A stretch of 64,000 nucleotides of DNA, taken from assembly GCA_910587475.1 (NCBI GenBank), contig CAJUMR010000013.1:8045-72044 (forward strand), written 5' to 3'. The translations under genes and the position numbers were made by a program. The notes beneath the pieces are model-generated. The model saw only the letters and a list, made by a program, of their open reading frames with translations. It was not told the origin of the DNA and made no database searches. Within the stretch, counting starts at the first letter, position 1, and each line of letters opens with the position of its first letter. Shown here piece after piece: positions 17,429 to 26,480 of the stretch. This DNA comes from an uncultured Muribaculaceae bacterium. Its GTDB lineage: Bacteria; Bacteroidota; Bacteroidia; Bacteroidales; Muribaculaceae.

Positions 17429-18829
17429 TCAATAAGCATTGCTTTCACCTTTGACTGCATTCAGACAGGTGCGCACGATTATCTTCAGATCAAGCAAGAA
17501 TGTCCAGTTTTCAATATACCACACATCACACTCAACTCTCCGCTCCATTTTCCACAGCTGGTCAGTCACACCTCTATAACCGTTGACCTGCGCCCATCCT
17601 GTAATGCCGGGCTTCACGATGTGTCTGACCATATACTGGTCAATCAGTTTGGAGTAATCTTCAGTATGCTTGAGCATATGCGGCCTCGGGCCAACAATCG
17701 ACATATCGCCTTTCCACACATTGATAAACTGCGGCAGCTCATCGAGACTCGTCCTGCGCAAGAAGTTTCCCAATGGGGTTTTTCGTTTGTCATTGGCCGT
17801 CGCCTGACATGTATCGGCATCTCTGTTGACTCTCATTGTCCTGAATTTAAGACAATTGAAAGAATTACCGGCATAACCCGTGCGCTGCTGACGGAAATAT
17901 ATCGGGCCAGGAGAAGTCAGTTTGATGGCAATGGCAACCGGCACAAACACAAATGGATAGACGACAACCAGAAAAACCGACGAGAAGACCAGATCGAAAG
18001 CACGCTTCACAAAGACATTGAACTGATTCTTGAGCGGATTCTGCCGGCAGGCAAGAACAGGCATCGTTCCGATGGTGTGGAGTTCAAAACCTCGCCCGAG
18101 CGACTGATCGGCCGGCGGCACGAGAAAAAAGTCAGAACAATTGTCGTCGGCAGCCTTGACCACCCGTTGCATCGTGCACCCTTCGCCATAAGGCAAGATG
18201 TAATAAATCTGATCTACATTATTTTTCTTCACATATTCGGGCAAAATGTCAAGATCTCCGATATAATCATCGGGATACTCAAATGCCTCACACATCCTGA
18301 CATCTGAGAAACCAAGTATGCGATACCCGAATCCTGAGTCAGACTCAAGCTGAAGCCGCAGTCGCTCTGCTGTCTTGTTTGTTCCGACAATTACAACACG
18401 GGTGAAATTGTAACCACGGCGGCGATATGCTTTGACAAGCCGTCGCGTAACAACATTCCACGACGGAAGCGCCACCACCATAATGCCGTAATAGACAAAA
18501 TAGAGTGTGCGTGGCACAAGCGTATTGCTCAGCAACTCACTTAGCGATAAAAACACCATGGCATGCACTCCGACACTTATCAAGCCATCAGCCACAACCC
18601 TGTCGAGCAAGATCGTGCGGTCCTTATGCTTGAGCCCCCGGTTTCTGACAAGCACAGCCATGTAGCTGACATTGACGAGAACCCACAGCAGCTTATGGTC
18701 GCCCCCAAGCGACACGCCTGAAAGCCACAGAGCCAGAGCAAAACACATATTGAATAAAGCGAGGTCGCTCAGGCTGTAACACAGCCTGAGATAACGACCT
18801 AAGCTTCTATATCGGAATCGTGCGTACAT
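17429..18829 (-). CDS. Undecaprenyl-phosphate sugar phosphotransferase, WcaJ-like
   Basis: 466 residues. The N-terminal half has four hydrophobic segments and a Rossmann-like CoA-binding-type domain (TRVVIVGTNKTAERLRLQL). The C-terminal bacterial sugar transferase domain has a membrane segment, SPGPIYFRQQRTGYAG, KFRTMRVN, RRTSLDELPQFINVWKGDMS, VGPRPHM and VKPGITGWAQVNG. It primes capsule or exopolysaccharide synthesis by loading a sugar 1-phosphate onto undecaprenyl phosphate; WcaJ uses UDP-glucose, but the sugar here is not determined. No capsule gene cluster is attached in this window. Confidence 0.92.
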   Translation of the reverse strand: MYARFRYRSLGRYLRLCYSLSDLALFNMCFALALWLSGVSLGGDHKLLWVLVNVSYMAVLVRNRGLKHKDRTILLDRVVADGLISVGVHAMVFLSLSELLSNTLVPRTLYFVYYGIMVVALPSWNVVTRRLVKAYRRRGYNFTRVVIVGTNKTAERLRLQLESDSGFGYRILGFSDVRMCEAFEYPDDYIGDLDILPEYVKKNNVDQIYYILPYGEGCTMQRVVKAADDNCSDFFLVPPADQSLGRGFELHTIGTMPVLACRQNPLKNQFNVFVKRAFDLVFSSVFLVVVYPFVFVPVAIAIKLTSPGPIYFRQQRTGYAGNSFNCLKFRTMRVNRDADTCQATANDKRKTPLGNFLRRTSLDELPQFINVWKGDMSIVGPRPHMLKHTEDYSKLIDQYMVRHIVKPGITGWAQVNGYRGVTDQLWKMERRVECDVWYIENWTFLLDLKIIVRTCLNAVKGESNAY

Positions 18830-18908
18830 GGTTAAAAAGTTGAGAGTGACATCAGGCCATACAGCCTTCGATCAGACTCGCGACAAAGGTCTTTGAAACA
18901 ATCTGCAA

Positions 18909-20795
18909 TCAAAGTTTACTGTCGATAATGCTGACCTTCTCTCCGATTGCATCAAGGTCGGACTTGATCCTGTCGATCTTGCGCTGGAATTCTCGGAGCA
19001 TCGAATCTCCGGTCTTGCTCTTCGACGACAGGAAGCCGAGGTTGTTCTCGTAGGTTCTCAACTCGTTACGCTTGGCTTCGGCTATGCGCAACAGGCGCTC
19101 ACGCTCGCGATACAGTTTGTTGGCATCACCTTCAATTTCGGCGACAGTCGACTCGAAGCGATCCATGCGGGCACGGTTTTCGCGCACATTAAGCGCATCG
19201 CGGAGTTCGTTGACTTTTGCGCGGTATGCATCATAGACTTTATCTTTCTCGCGGAAAGGCACATGACCGATCTGCTGCCATTCATCCTGGAGTGCATGCA
19301 GCTGCGCCAGTGCATCCTCGCGCGGCTGCTGCAGATCTATCTTGCCAAGACGATCGATTACATCACGCTTGGCCTTGAGATTGGCATTCTCGGTCTGACG
19401 GACACCCGATGTCGCCTTCTTCTTTTGTTCAAAGAAATAGTCACAGGCCGCCAAAAAGCGCTGCCAGACGGCATCACTATTTTTCTTGCCAACAGTGCCA
19501 ATGGTTTTCCATTCTTTCTGCATGGCGACAAATTCATCCGTAGTCTTACGCCAATCAGTGCTGTCCTTCAAAGCCTCAGCCTTGTCGGCCAATGCGGTTT
19601 TTGCAGCAAAGTTCTTGGCATGTTCGTCGCGTGTGTTCGCAAAGAACTCTGCCTTCGCAGCAAAGAATTTGTCACATACGCTGCGGAAACGGGCGAAGAG
19701 CTGATTATTCATCTTGCGCGAAGCAAAACCGAGTTTTTTCCAATCGGCCTGAGCTTCAATGATGGTCTTGGTCATCGCATCCCATGCGTTGAACGACTTC
19801 AAAGCCGAATAATCCAGAGCCTCGACTCTCTCACATATTGCAATCTTTCCTGCTTCATTCTCGGCCTCGCGCGCCTTACGTGCTTCGAAATGAGCCTGAT
19901 AGCGCTTGTTCACTTCTGCCGACGCGCACTTGAACTTGTCCCATATCTCGTCGCGTATTTCCTTTGCAACGGGACCGATCTGACGCCACTTGTCGTGGAG
20001 TTCCTGAAGGCGACGGTAAGCAGTTATGACATCGTCCTCTCCTGCAAGCGCTTCCGCTTCATTGAGCAGCAATTGCTTACTATCGAGATTTTTCTTGAAA
20101 TCGTAGTCTCGCAGTTCTTTATTGATCTTCAGATTGTCGGAATAGCGTTCGCGCGCATCCTGAAAGCGTTTCCACACGCCGGTATCTTCAGTTGCTGCAA
20201 CTTCACCGATAGAATTAAATTCATCCTGAAGCTCGCGGTAGCGGACAAAAGTGCGGTTGACATTGTCCGTATCTTCTGCCAACGCTATGATTTCTTCTAT
20301 AATCGCATTTTTACGCGCGAGGTTATCAGCCTTCTTGGCTTCCAGCTCTGCAGCATAGGCAGCCTTACGCTCACGGACGAGATTCAACAATTTTTCAATC
20401 TCATTGTCAGTCTCACTCTTGCTTTCGGCAAACGCATCGGCATCATTTCCGGCTTCAATCCAACTCTGACGCGCAAGCTCAACCTCGTTTTTATGAAATG
20501 TGACATAAGCCTGGCGCAAACGACGCAACTCATCTCCCGACACATCGGCAGGAGACTTTTCGGCAAGATCTTTAGCTCTGGCGAGCAAAGACTCAATTGT
20601 AACCTCATTGTCGGCAGAAGCCTGCTCGACAACTGCGTCTGTCATTTCTTCTTCGGCCAATGCCTCAGCATCAGCAACGCTTTCAGAAGTTCCTACAGTA
20701 GCATTCTCAATGGCGCCGTCGACGGGCGTCTGTTTCAAGGCCTGTTCCTCTGCGGGGCAGCCTACAGCGGAAGGATCACACATTTCCATATTCAT
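18909..20795 (-). CDS. DUF349 repeat protein
   Basis: 628 residues, highly charged and mostly helical. After an acidic, low-complexity N-terminus (about residues 1-100), at least five DUF349 repeats follow, each with a W-x4-RF-type core such as GVWKRFQDARERY, EIWDKFKCASAEV, QLFARFRSVCDKF and AVWQRFLAACDYF. The C-terminus is a coiled coil (about residues 555-628). DUF349 proteins in Bacteroidetes have no settled function; no membrane segment is visible, so it is probably cytoplasmic. TAAATTTG at 20839-20846 is a likely -7 element, giving a short leader before the ATG at 20795. Confidence 0.88.
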   Translation of the reverse strand: MNMEMCDPSAVGCPAEEQALKQTPVDGAIENATVGTSESVADAEALAEEEMTDAVVEQASADNEVTIESLLARAKDLAEKSPADVSGDELRRLRQAYVTFHKNEVELARQSWIEAGNDADAFAESKSETDNEIEKLLNLVRERKAAYAAELEAKKADNLARKNAIIEEIIALAEDTDNVNRTFVRYRELQDEFNSIGEVAATEDTGVWKRFQDARERYSDNLKINKELRDYDFKKNLDSKQLLLNEAEALAGEDDVITAYRRLQELHDKWRQIGPVAKEIRDEIWDKFKCASAEVNKRYQAHFEARKAREAENEAGKIAICERVEALDYSALKSFNAWDAMTKTIIEAQADWKKLGFASRKMNNQLFARFRSVCDKFFAAKAEFFANTRDEHAKNFAAKTALADKAEALKDSTDWRKTTDEFVAMQKEWKTIGTVGKKNSDAVWQRFLAACDYFFEQKKKATSGVRQTENANLKAKRDVIDRLGKIDLQQPREDALAQLHALQDEWQQIGHVPFREKDKVYDAYRAKVNELRDALNVRENRARMDRFESTVAEIEGDANKLYRERERLLRIAEAKRNELRTYENNLGFLSSKSKTGDSMLREFQRKIDRIKSDLDAIGEKVSIIDSKL

Positions 20796-20838
20796 TTATA
20801 TAAGTAAGTTAGTGGATGGCACACGTCCATCTCACCGC

Positions 20839-20846
20839 CAAATTTA
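20839..20846 (-). promoter_or_regulatory. -7 promoter element of the DUF349 gene
   Basis: TAAATTTG on the minus strand, 44 bp from the ATG at 20795; fits TAnnTTTG. The -33 element is not clear. Confidence 0.45.
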
Positions 20847-20961
20847 GCAAAAAACTTTTACACTTCTGTCTTTATCGCTATTTTTGTTCATTTTTTTGGA
20901 AGAAATTGTCGAACCATCGGCCGACAGCAATGGTTAATATCATATAAAAAACATTCATCAT

Positions 20962-22164
20962 ATGGATAATTTCACGTTTTATAGCCCCACCCTCTACGAA
21001 TTCGGCCGAGGCGCTGAAGAAAAGACCGGTATGCTCACGTTCCTCATGGGTGTGAAAAAAGTCATGATTGTCTTCGGGAAAAAATATGTCAAGGCCAACG
21101 GTCTGCTTGACCGCATCGAGTCCTCATTATCGACTATCGGGATAGAATATGTCGAATACGGCGGCATCGAGGCCAACCCGACAGATGACCGGGTCTATGA
21201 AGCAATCGCCATAGCCCGAGACAAACATGTCGACGGACTGCTGGCTATCGGCGGCGGATCGGTCATCGACACTGCCAAAGCAGTGGCTGCCGGCGTGCCA
21301 TACGAAGGCGATTTCTGGGACTTCTTTTCAGGACGCTCGATCGTCAAGAAAGCACTGCCTGTCGGAGTTGTGCTGACAATTCCCGGAGCCGGCAGCGAAG
21401 GATCTGGAAACGCAGTGATCACCCGTCGTGAAACCCTGCAGAAACTCAGCCTGCGCACCGACAGTATACTCAAACCGCGGTTCGCCATCGTCGATCCGGA
21501 ATTGACGTTCACGCTCAGCGCATATCAGACGGCATGCGGCATCGTAGACATGATGTCTCACATCATGGAGCGCTACTTCTCCCCGACCAGCCGCGTCGAA
21601 GTGTCGGACCGGCTCGCCGAAGGCCTGCTGCTGTCGCTTATAACAGAAGCTCCTAAAGCCCTCGCGGACCCCACCGACTATCAGTCAAGAGCCAACATCG
21701 AATGGGCCGGGACTCTCGCCCATAACGGACTCGTAGGATGCGGACGACGCGAAGATTGGGTTTCTCACTTCATGGAGCACGAAATCAGCGCCGTCTATGG
21801 CGTAACCCACGGAGCCGGTCTAGCTGTGGTAATTCCGGCATGGATGGCATTCATGGCCCATCACAAGCCGTCGAAAGTCGCCCAGCTCGGAAGGAGGGTG
21901 TTTGGAGTTGAAGCCCCCGACGACCGCACAGCTGCCATTGAAGCCGTTGCATCTTTACGCGCATTCTTCAGCGCAGTGCTGCGCATGCCTCTGACATTCA
22001 AAGCCCTCGGCATTGCCGAACCCGACATCGACCTCCTTGTCAGCAAACTCCACGAAGACAAAGGCGAGACAATCGGCGGATATTACAAACTATCGGCCAA
22101 AGACACACGCCAGATCTACGAACTGATGCTCGACGAGCCCAGTCGCCCACAATCGGCATCATAA
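20962..22164 (+). CDS. Iron-containing alcohol dehydrogenase
   Basis: 400 residues of the group III alcohol dehydrogenase family, close in pattern to NAD(P)H-dependent butanol dehydrogenases (YqhD/BdhA type). The cofactor loop GGGSVIDTAKAVA lies near residues 95-107, and metal-site regions include ACGIVDMMSHIMERYF, HFMEHEIS and THGAGLAVVIP. It would reduce an aldehyde to an alcohol; the substrate is not predictable. It lies divergent from the DUF349 gene. Its 3' end overlaps the convergent DUF2851 gene by 49 bp. Confidence 0.92.
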   Translation: MDNFTFYSPTLYEFGRGAEEKTGMLTFLMGVKKVMIVFGKKYVKANGLLDRIESSLSTIGIEYVEYGGIEANPTDDRVYEAIAIARDKHVDGLLAIGGGSVIDTAKAVAAGVPYEGDFWDFFSGRSIVKKALPVGVVLTIPGAGSEGSGNAVITRRETLQKLSLRTDSILKPRFAIVDPELTFTLSAYQTACGIVDMMSHIMERYFSPTSRVEVSDRLAEGLLLSLITEAPKALADPTDYQSRANIEWAGTLAHNGLVGCGRREDWVSHFMEHEISAVYGVTHGAGLAVVIPAWMAFMAHHKPSKVAQLGRRVFGVEAPDDRTAAIEAVASLRAFFSAVLRMPLTFKALGIAEPDIDLLVSKLHEDKGETIGGYYKLSAKDTRQIYELMLDEPSRPQSAS

Positions 22165-23435
22165 CGCGCTTTCGACGCCAATATTCTATGGCCGATGCGG
22201 CAGTAGAGACACTTGCGAGGCTCACAATAGTTACGCCGCAATTGTATTATTGCCTGCGAAGTGAAAGCGTCGGGACACGCTACCCCCGCGTCGGCAAACG
22301 ACCTGACGATTCTGTTTTCTTCAGGCTTCAGTTCATGCAGCAGATTGACTGCGGCTTCCATCCGTCCGCCATCGTCGAAAGTCACGCCATAGGCATAGAG
22401 CATCGGCACGACAACATTAATAATTAAGATCGTTATGGAGTCCTGACTCAACGCCCTGACCGACCGCGCAGATTCCGACACAAAATTATAGCGTCGCGAC
22501 CAATAGCCCGCCAGTTCGATGTCAAACAGTTGTCTGGCGTCGCTTTCAGTTTTAACATTAAATATGTCCGACGCAATGCCGAAGCCCCTGCAGATCAAGG
22601 CGGCCAAGGTGGCGATGCGCCGATGTGGAAAATTCTGAGGCCGCATGCGGGCCATGCGCCACGTCAGCGAAACCGGTCGTCTCAACTGAAACTTTCCGGT
22701 CATGAAACTGAATTCCTGTTGCATCCGGCCGACATAGTACGATCTGTCGGACGGATTATCAAGAAAACCTGCCTGACCGAACAAAGTGCCTTCCACCGTT
22801 TCGTAAGAGTCGCGATGCTTCATCAGGCAATGCAACGGCGTTGAAAGCGCCAATCGTTCAAACGCGTCGGAATTGACTCCGAAACCGAGACCGCGGGCAA
22901 GAGTGACATACAACACTTCGGTCCAGTTGCCGCCGAGACGATCATACAGCTCGCGTATTCTATCAACCTTTTGATAAAGTCTTTCATAAGCCAGACTCGA
23001 CAGCCAGTCGGTGATATACAGCTTGGACATCGCCGGCAACTCTTCACGGCATGAAGGCTCGGAAGAGCCATTGACCATGCGGTCGTAGCGCACACTGAAA
23101 TCAGGAGCACACGGCATAACCAGCTGCGGGATCTCCCGGCCATCGGCACGGCTCACCCGGGCATCATCTTTCCCGACAACATGGAGCACCACCGAATCGT
23201 AAGCCATATCGTTCTGATGACCGTGACGGAACCAATCCGACGCCCTTACATGGATCTCGACATTGCCACACCACATATCATCGCCGATCCGCAGCTTGGC
23301 ATTGAAGAAATCAGGCCCGGCGTCATCGTTATGAAGACCCGGGTCAATAACCTGCACCCGACGCCCGTCAACGGTCGCCATGTCACTTTGCAGCCATAAT
23401 TTATGCTGCCAGATATAGTGCATCAATTTCTCCAT
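22116..23435 (-). CDS. DUF2851 family protein
   Basis: 439 residues from the ATG at 23435 (MEKLMHYIWQHKLW). The next in-frame start upstream is a TTG only 9 bp away. DUF2851 proteins are conserved across Bacteroidetes and have no established biochemical role. Typical marks are DAGPDFFNAKLRIG with WCGNVEIHVRASDW after it, and the C-terminal NYCEPRKCLYCRIGHRIL with paired cysteines. About 20 residues follow the family's usual end, and that tail is what overlaps the alcohol dehydrogenase gene. Confidence 0.9.
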   Translation of the reverse strand: MEKLMHYIWQHKLWLQSDMATVDGRRVQVIDPGLHNDDAGPDFFNAKLRIGDDMWCGNVEIHVRASDWFRHGHQNDMAYDSVVLHVVGKDDARVSRADGREIPQLVMPCAPDFSVRYDRMVNGSSEPSCREELPAMSKLYITDWLSSLAYERLYQKVDRIRELYDRLGGNWTEVLYVTLARGLGFGVNSDAFERLALSTPLHCLMKHRDSYETVEGTLFGQAGFLDNPSDRSYYVGRMQQEFSFMTGKFQLRRPVSLTWRMARMRPQNFPHRRIATLAALICRGFGIASDIFNVKTESDARQLFDIELAGYWSRRYNFVSESARSVRALSQDSITILIINVVVPMLYAYGVTFDDGGRMEAAVNLLHELKPEENRIVRSFADAGVACPDAFTSQAIIQLRRNYCEPRKCLYCRIGHRILASKARYDADCGRLGSSSISS

Positions 23436-23491
23436 TGCCCTCAAAAGTAATTAAAAACATCCGTATGGCAAAAGAATTGTGTGGAATTTGC

Positions 23492-23499
23492 TAATTTTG
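23492..23499 (+). promoter_or_regulatory. -7 promoter element of the WaaP-like kinase gene
   Basis: TAATTTTG fits TAnnTTTG and ends only 8 bp before the ATG at 23508. A normal start site would leave almost no untranslated leader. Confidence 0.5.
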
Positions 23500-23507
23500 C
23501 CGACGCA

Positions 23508-24275
23508 ATGAAGACGTTCTTAAAAATCAACCCGCAGTACAACCACTTGCAAAGCTATCTCTCTGAGATGCCGGCCACGTTCGCCGACAGCGGAGAGACA
23601 ATTTTCCGCGGACGCAACGAAATCAAACGCATGCTCGCACCCGACGGCACGGAACTTGTCGTCAAACATTTCGCCCGTCTCCCGCTGTTCCGCAGACTGA
23701 TCTACTCTACTGTTTCGCGTTCCAAAGCCCGGCGAGCCTTCGACTTCGGCAACCGCTTCATCTCCCTCGGGTTCAATACGCCGACTCCGGTCGCATGTGT
23801 GGAGATCTCAAGCAAAGGCATATTGACCGACGCATATTTCGTCTGCCTCCACAGCGACTTTACTCCATTGTTCGAACCGTTGGTCAATGCCGACCGCTTC
23901 GACACTGCGCTTGCCGACAATGTTGCAGCACTGATGAACAATCTTCACCGGTCAGGTGCAATACACGGCGACCCCAATCTTAACAACATATTATACAAGG
24001 TCAGCGACGACGGCTCGGTAGCGATGACTTTGATAGACACAAACCGGTCACATTTCGGCCGGAAATTATCAACCCGCCGACGGCTCAAGAACCTGATGCG
24101 CGTATCCCACAGACGAGATCTGATGCAACGCATCGTCGGCCGCTACGCCGAACTCAGCGGACTCGATCCTGCCAAGACAATAGACAAGGTATTCAAAATG
24201 CTTGAGCACTTCGAACGCAACCGCCGAATACGCCACCGTTTGAAATCAGTGCTTCTCCGACGCTCCTCCGATTAG
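23508..24275 (+). CDS. Lipopolysaccharide kinase-like protein, WaaP/Kdo kinase family
   Basis: 255 residues from the ATG at 23508 (MKTFLKINPQYNH). A longer reading from 23481 is unlikely because a -7 element lies between the two starts. The protein-kinase-like fold is marked by an ATP-lysine region (TELVVKHF), the catalytic loop HGDPNLNNILY near residue 155 and a DFD-like metal motif in LIDTNRSHF. Relatives phosphorylate heptose or Kdo in the lipid A core on the cytoplasmic face of the inner membrane. Phosphorylation of a core sugar is therefore likely, but the exact acceptor is unknown. Its 3' end overlaps the convergent glycosyltransferase by 30 bp. Confidence 0.85.
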   Translation: MKTFLKINPQYNHLQSYLSEMPATFADSGETIFRGRNEIKRMLAPDGTELVVKHFARLPLFRRLIYSTVSRSKARRAFDFGNRFISLGFNTPTPVACVEISSKGILTDAYFVCLHSDFTPLFEPLVNADRFDTALADNVAALMNNLHRSGAIHGDPNLNNILYKVSDDGSVAMTLIDTNRSHFGRKLSTRRRLKNLMRVSHRRDLMQRIVGRYAELSGLDPAKTIDKVFKMLEHFERNRRIRHRLKSVLLRRSSD

Positions 24276-25286
24276 ACGCTCGGCTTCATCCAATGCCTCA
24301 GAAATGAAACATCCGGCGGCAAGTCTTTTTGCAACGTCGGCAGCATTGGCGCGCATAGCAGCATAGTCCTCAGGACTCACACCGGCAAGAACTGAACCTA
24401 TATCCCTCAACGACGGCACACACAGACCGACTCCAAGACGCCGGACAACATCGGCAAGCGCTGCCTGATCCCAGATTACCACGGGAAGACCCGCACGAAG
24501 ATACAGCGAAGTTTTGTGAGGGGCATTGTACTTTAAATATTCGCCCAGCGATCCGGCACCCTCATCAAGCGAACTGCCATACCACACGACTCCGAAATCG
24601 CCCTTCGCCCCGGCGATCAGTGCATCTGAGTCTGTATATCCCATGGCCTTGATATTGTCCCGCGACCTCGTCCGGTCAAATCCACCTCCATAGATCACCA
24701 GATCAACCCCCGGCTGGGCAGCAGCCAGATCATAGATCCAGCCGTTGGCTGCGACAGAACAGTTTCCGGCAAACATCAGCTGCGGGTGCATCGGGTCATA
24801 GACATGACCGACACACGCCTGACGGTCAGAAAGATAATCAAACAGATTAAGCACCACCATCTCCGATGTCAGCCCATTGGACCGCAACCAGTCTCTCATC
24901 GCCTCAGAATGAACGATCACTACCGACGACAGGTTGAGACGCTCGATCTCCTCAGCAACAGTCAGTTTCTTGCGTCTGAAACTGCCGAGATCATGGATCA
25001 CAGTTACAACCGTCGCTCCTCGCCCTACGGCTCGGCGCACAACAAAGTCATAGTACTTCTTCAGCGGATATTGCACGACTACCATGTCGCCGCTCTTGAT
25101 TCTAAACACACCGCGCAACACACTTGCAAGAGTCTCGACGTAGGCCTTAACGGCGTTCTTACTCCTTTTTTGAGCAAGCCCTATATTCCTGTAGCCCTTG
25201 GCGAGCATCACAGCTTCGATGTCGGTTTTCGCCTTGTCGCCGGCGCTTTCGATATGACGGTAATTCTTTGAAATGAAACACTTCAT
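24246..25286 (-). CDS. Glycosyltransferase, probably galactofuranosyltransferase
   Basis: 346 residues with GT-B-like features: an N-terminal part with VVVQYPLKKYYD and VVTVIHDLGSFRR, and a C-terminal nucleotide-sugar part with LMFAGNCS, YGGGFDRTR, NAPHKTSLYLRAGLPVVIW and LGVGLCVPSL. The NAPHK and AGLPVVIW segments resemble the beta-1,6-galactofuranosyltransferase group. The upstream neighbour is UDP-galactopyranose mutase, the only source of UDP-Galf, which supports a Galf donor. The role would be transfer of Galf into a surface glycan. Donor specificity is inferred from context, not shown by sequence alone. Confidence 0.75.
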   Translation of the reverse strand: MKCFISKNYRHIESAGDKAKTDIEAVMLAKGYRNIGLAQKRSKNAVKAYVETLASVLRGVFRIKSGDMVVVQYPLKKYYDFVVRRAVGRGATVVTVIHDLGSFRRKKLTVAEEIERLNLSSVVIVHSEAMRDWLRSNGLTSEMVVLNLFDYLSDRQACVGHVYDPMHPQLMFAGNCSVAANGWIYDLAAAQPGVDLVIYGGGFDRTRSRDNIKAMGYTDSDALIAGAKGDFGVVWYGSSLDEGAGSLGEYLKYNAPHKTSLYLRAGLPVVIWDQAALADVVRRLGVGLCVPSLRDIGSVLAGVSPEDYAAMRANAADVAKRLAAGCFISEALDEAERLIGGASEKH

Positions 25287-25322
25287 AATCGGGAAATTGT
25301 TAAGAGGATGTTTTATAATAAA

Positions 25323-26474
25323 TCATCGAGCGATATGCTCGGCGAGTTCCATCGCCCGGGCTATTACCGGCGCCATGTCATAATATTTATACTCCGCCAG
25401 ACGGCCCCCGAAATAAACGTCGTTTTCCTCATCGGCCAACGCCTTATATCTGAGATACAAGGCTGTATTACGTTCATCGTTGACCGGATAGAACGGCTCC
25501 ATACCGTCGTGCCATTCGGCCGAGAACTCCCGGGTCACCACTGTCCGTGGATTTTCATAGACCTTATCGCCGAAAGCCTCGAAATGCTTATGTTCGATTA
25601 TTCTTGTCCATTCGGGCTGAACCTCCGTGTAGTTGACCACGGCAACCCCCTGATAATTGGCCATGTCGAGCACCTCGGTTTCGAATCTCACCGAACGGTA
25701 TTCCAGCTTGCCGAAACGATAATCAAAGTACCGGTCGATCTTGCCGGTGAACACAATCTTACCGGCACTTGCGGCCAATCGGTCGCGATCTTCAAAGAAA
25801 TCACACCCGCACACCACGTCCGAGCCTGCAAGCAACCTCTCTATAAGCGGATTATATCCACCTTCAGGGATACCTTGATAGAGGTCGTTAAAATAATTGT
25901 TGTCATATGTCAGTCTGACCGGCAACCTTCTGATGATGAAAGCCGGGAGTTCGTCGCATCTGCGTCCCCATTGCTTCTCGGTGTAGCCTTTTATCAATTT
26001 TTCATATATATCACGTCCGACAAGCGACAAAGCCTGTTCTTCGAGATTACGCGGACTGGCGATACCCGCTGCATTCATTCGCTCGACAGCCTCACGACGC
26101 TCGTCTTCAAGCTTGGCAGCAGCTTCAGCCGGCGTCACACAACCCCAAAGCTGATAGAATGTGTTCATATTGAAGGGCAGATTGTACACCTTGCCGCCGC
26201 ACAATGCGACAGGGCTATTGGTGAAGCGGTTGAATTTCACATATTTATTGACAAAATTCCACACACGTTCATCCGACGTATGAAATATGTGAGCCCCGTA
26301 ACGATGGACGTTTATGCCGGCTATATTATCACATATTATATTACCGCCGGCCTCTTCACGCCGCTCGACAACCATACACCGGTAGCCGCGGTCGGTAGCA
26401 ATCCTCGCAAACGTGGCTCCGAAAAGCCCCGCTCCCACTACCAGAAAATCATAATCTCTGCCCGCCATATGCAT
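25323..26474 (-). CDS. glf: UDP-galactopyranose mutase
   Basis: 383 residues, the normal length for Glf. It is an FAD enzyme converting UDP-Galp to UDP-Galf. The dinucleotide fold is visible at the start (LVVGAGLFGATFARIA, then VVERREEAGGN), followed by the family signature GAHIFHTSDERVW and by LIKGYTEKQWG. Near the C-terminus are FYPVNDERN and GGRLAEYKYYDM. A second ATG lies 6 bp inside. It sits 6 bp after a GT32-type gene and 36 bp before the putative Galf transferase, forming a three-gene galactofuranose module. Confidence 0.95.
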   Translation of the reverse strand: MHMAGRDYDFLVVGAGLFGATFARIATDRGYRCMVVERREEAGGNIICDNIAGINVHRYGAHIFHTSDERVWNFVNKYVKFNRFTNSPVALCGGKVYNLPFNMNTFYQLWGCVTPAEAAAKLEDERREAVERMNAAGIASPRNLEEQALSLVGRDIYEKLIKGYTEKQWGRRCDELPAFIIRRLPVRLTYDNNYFNDLYQGIPEGGYNPLIERLLAGSDVVCGCDFFEDRDRLAASAGKIVFTGKIDRYFDYRFGKLEYRSVRFETEVLDMANYQGVAVVNYTEVQPEWTRIIEHKHFEAFGDKVYENPRTVVTREFSAEWHDGMEPFYPVNDERNTALYLRYKALADEENDVYFGGRLAEYKYYDMAPVIARAMELAEHIAR

Positions 26475-26480
26475 CAGTCT

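Noticed and set aside
19263..20807. A 514-codon open frame on the plus strand
   Set aside because: It is antisense to the DUF349 gene, has no family similarity and is kept open by the codon pattern of the charged repeats.
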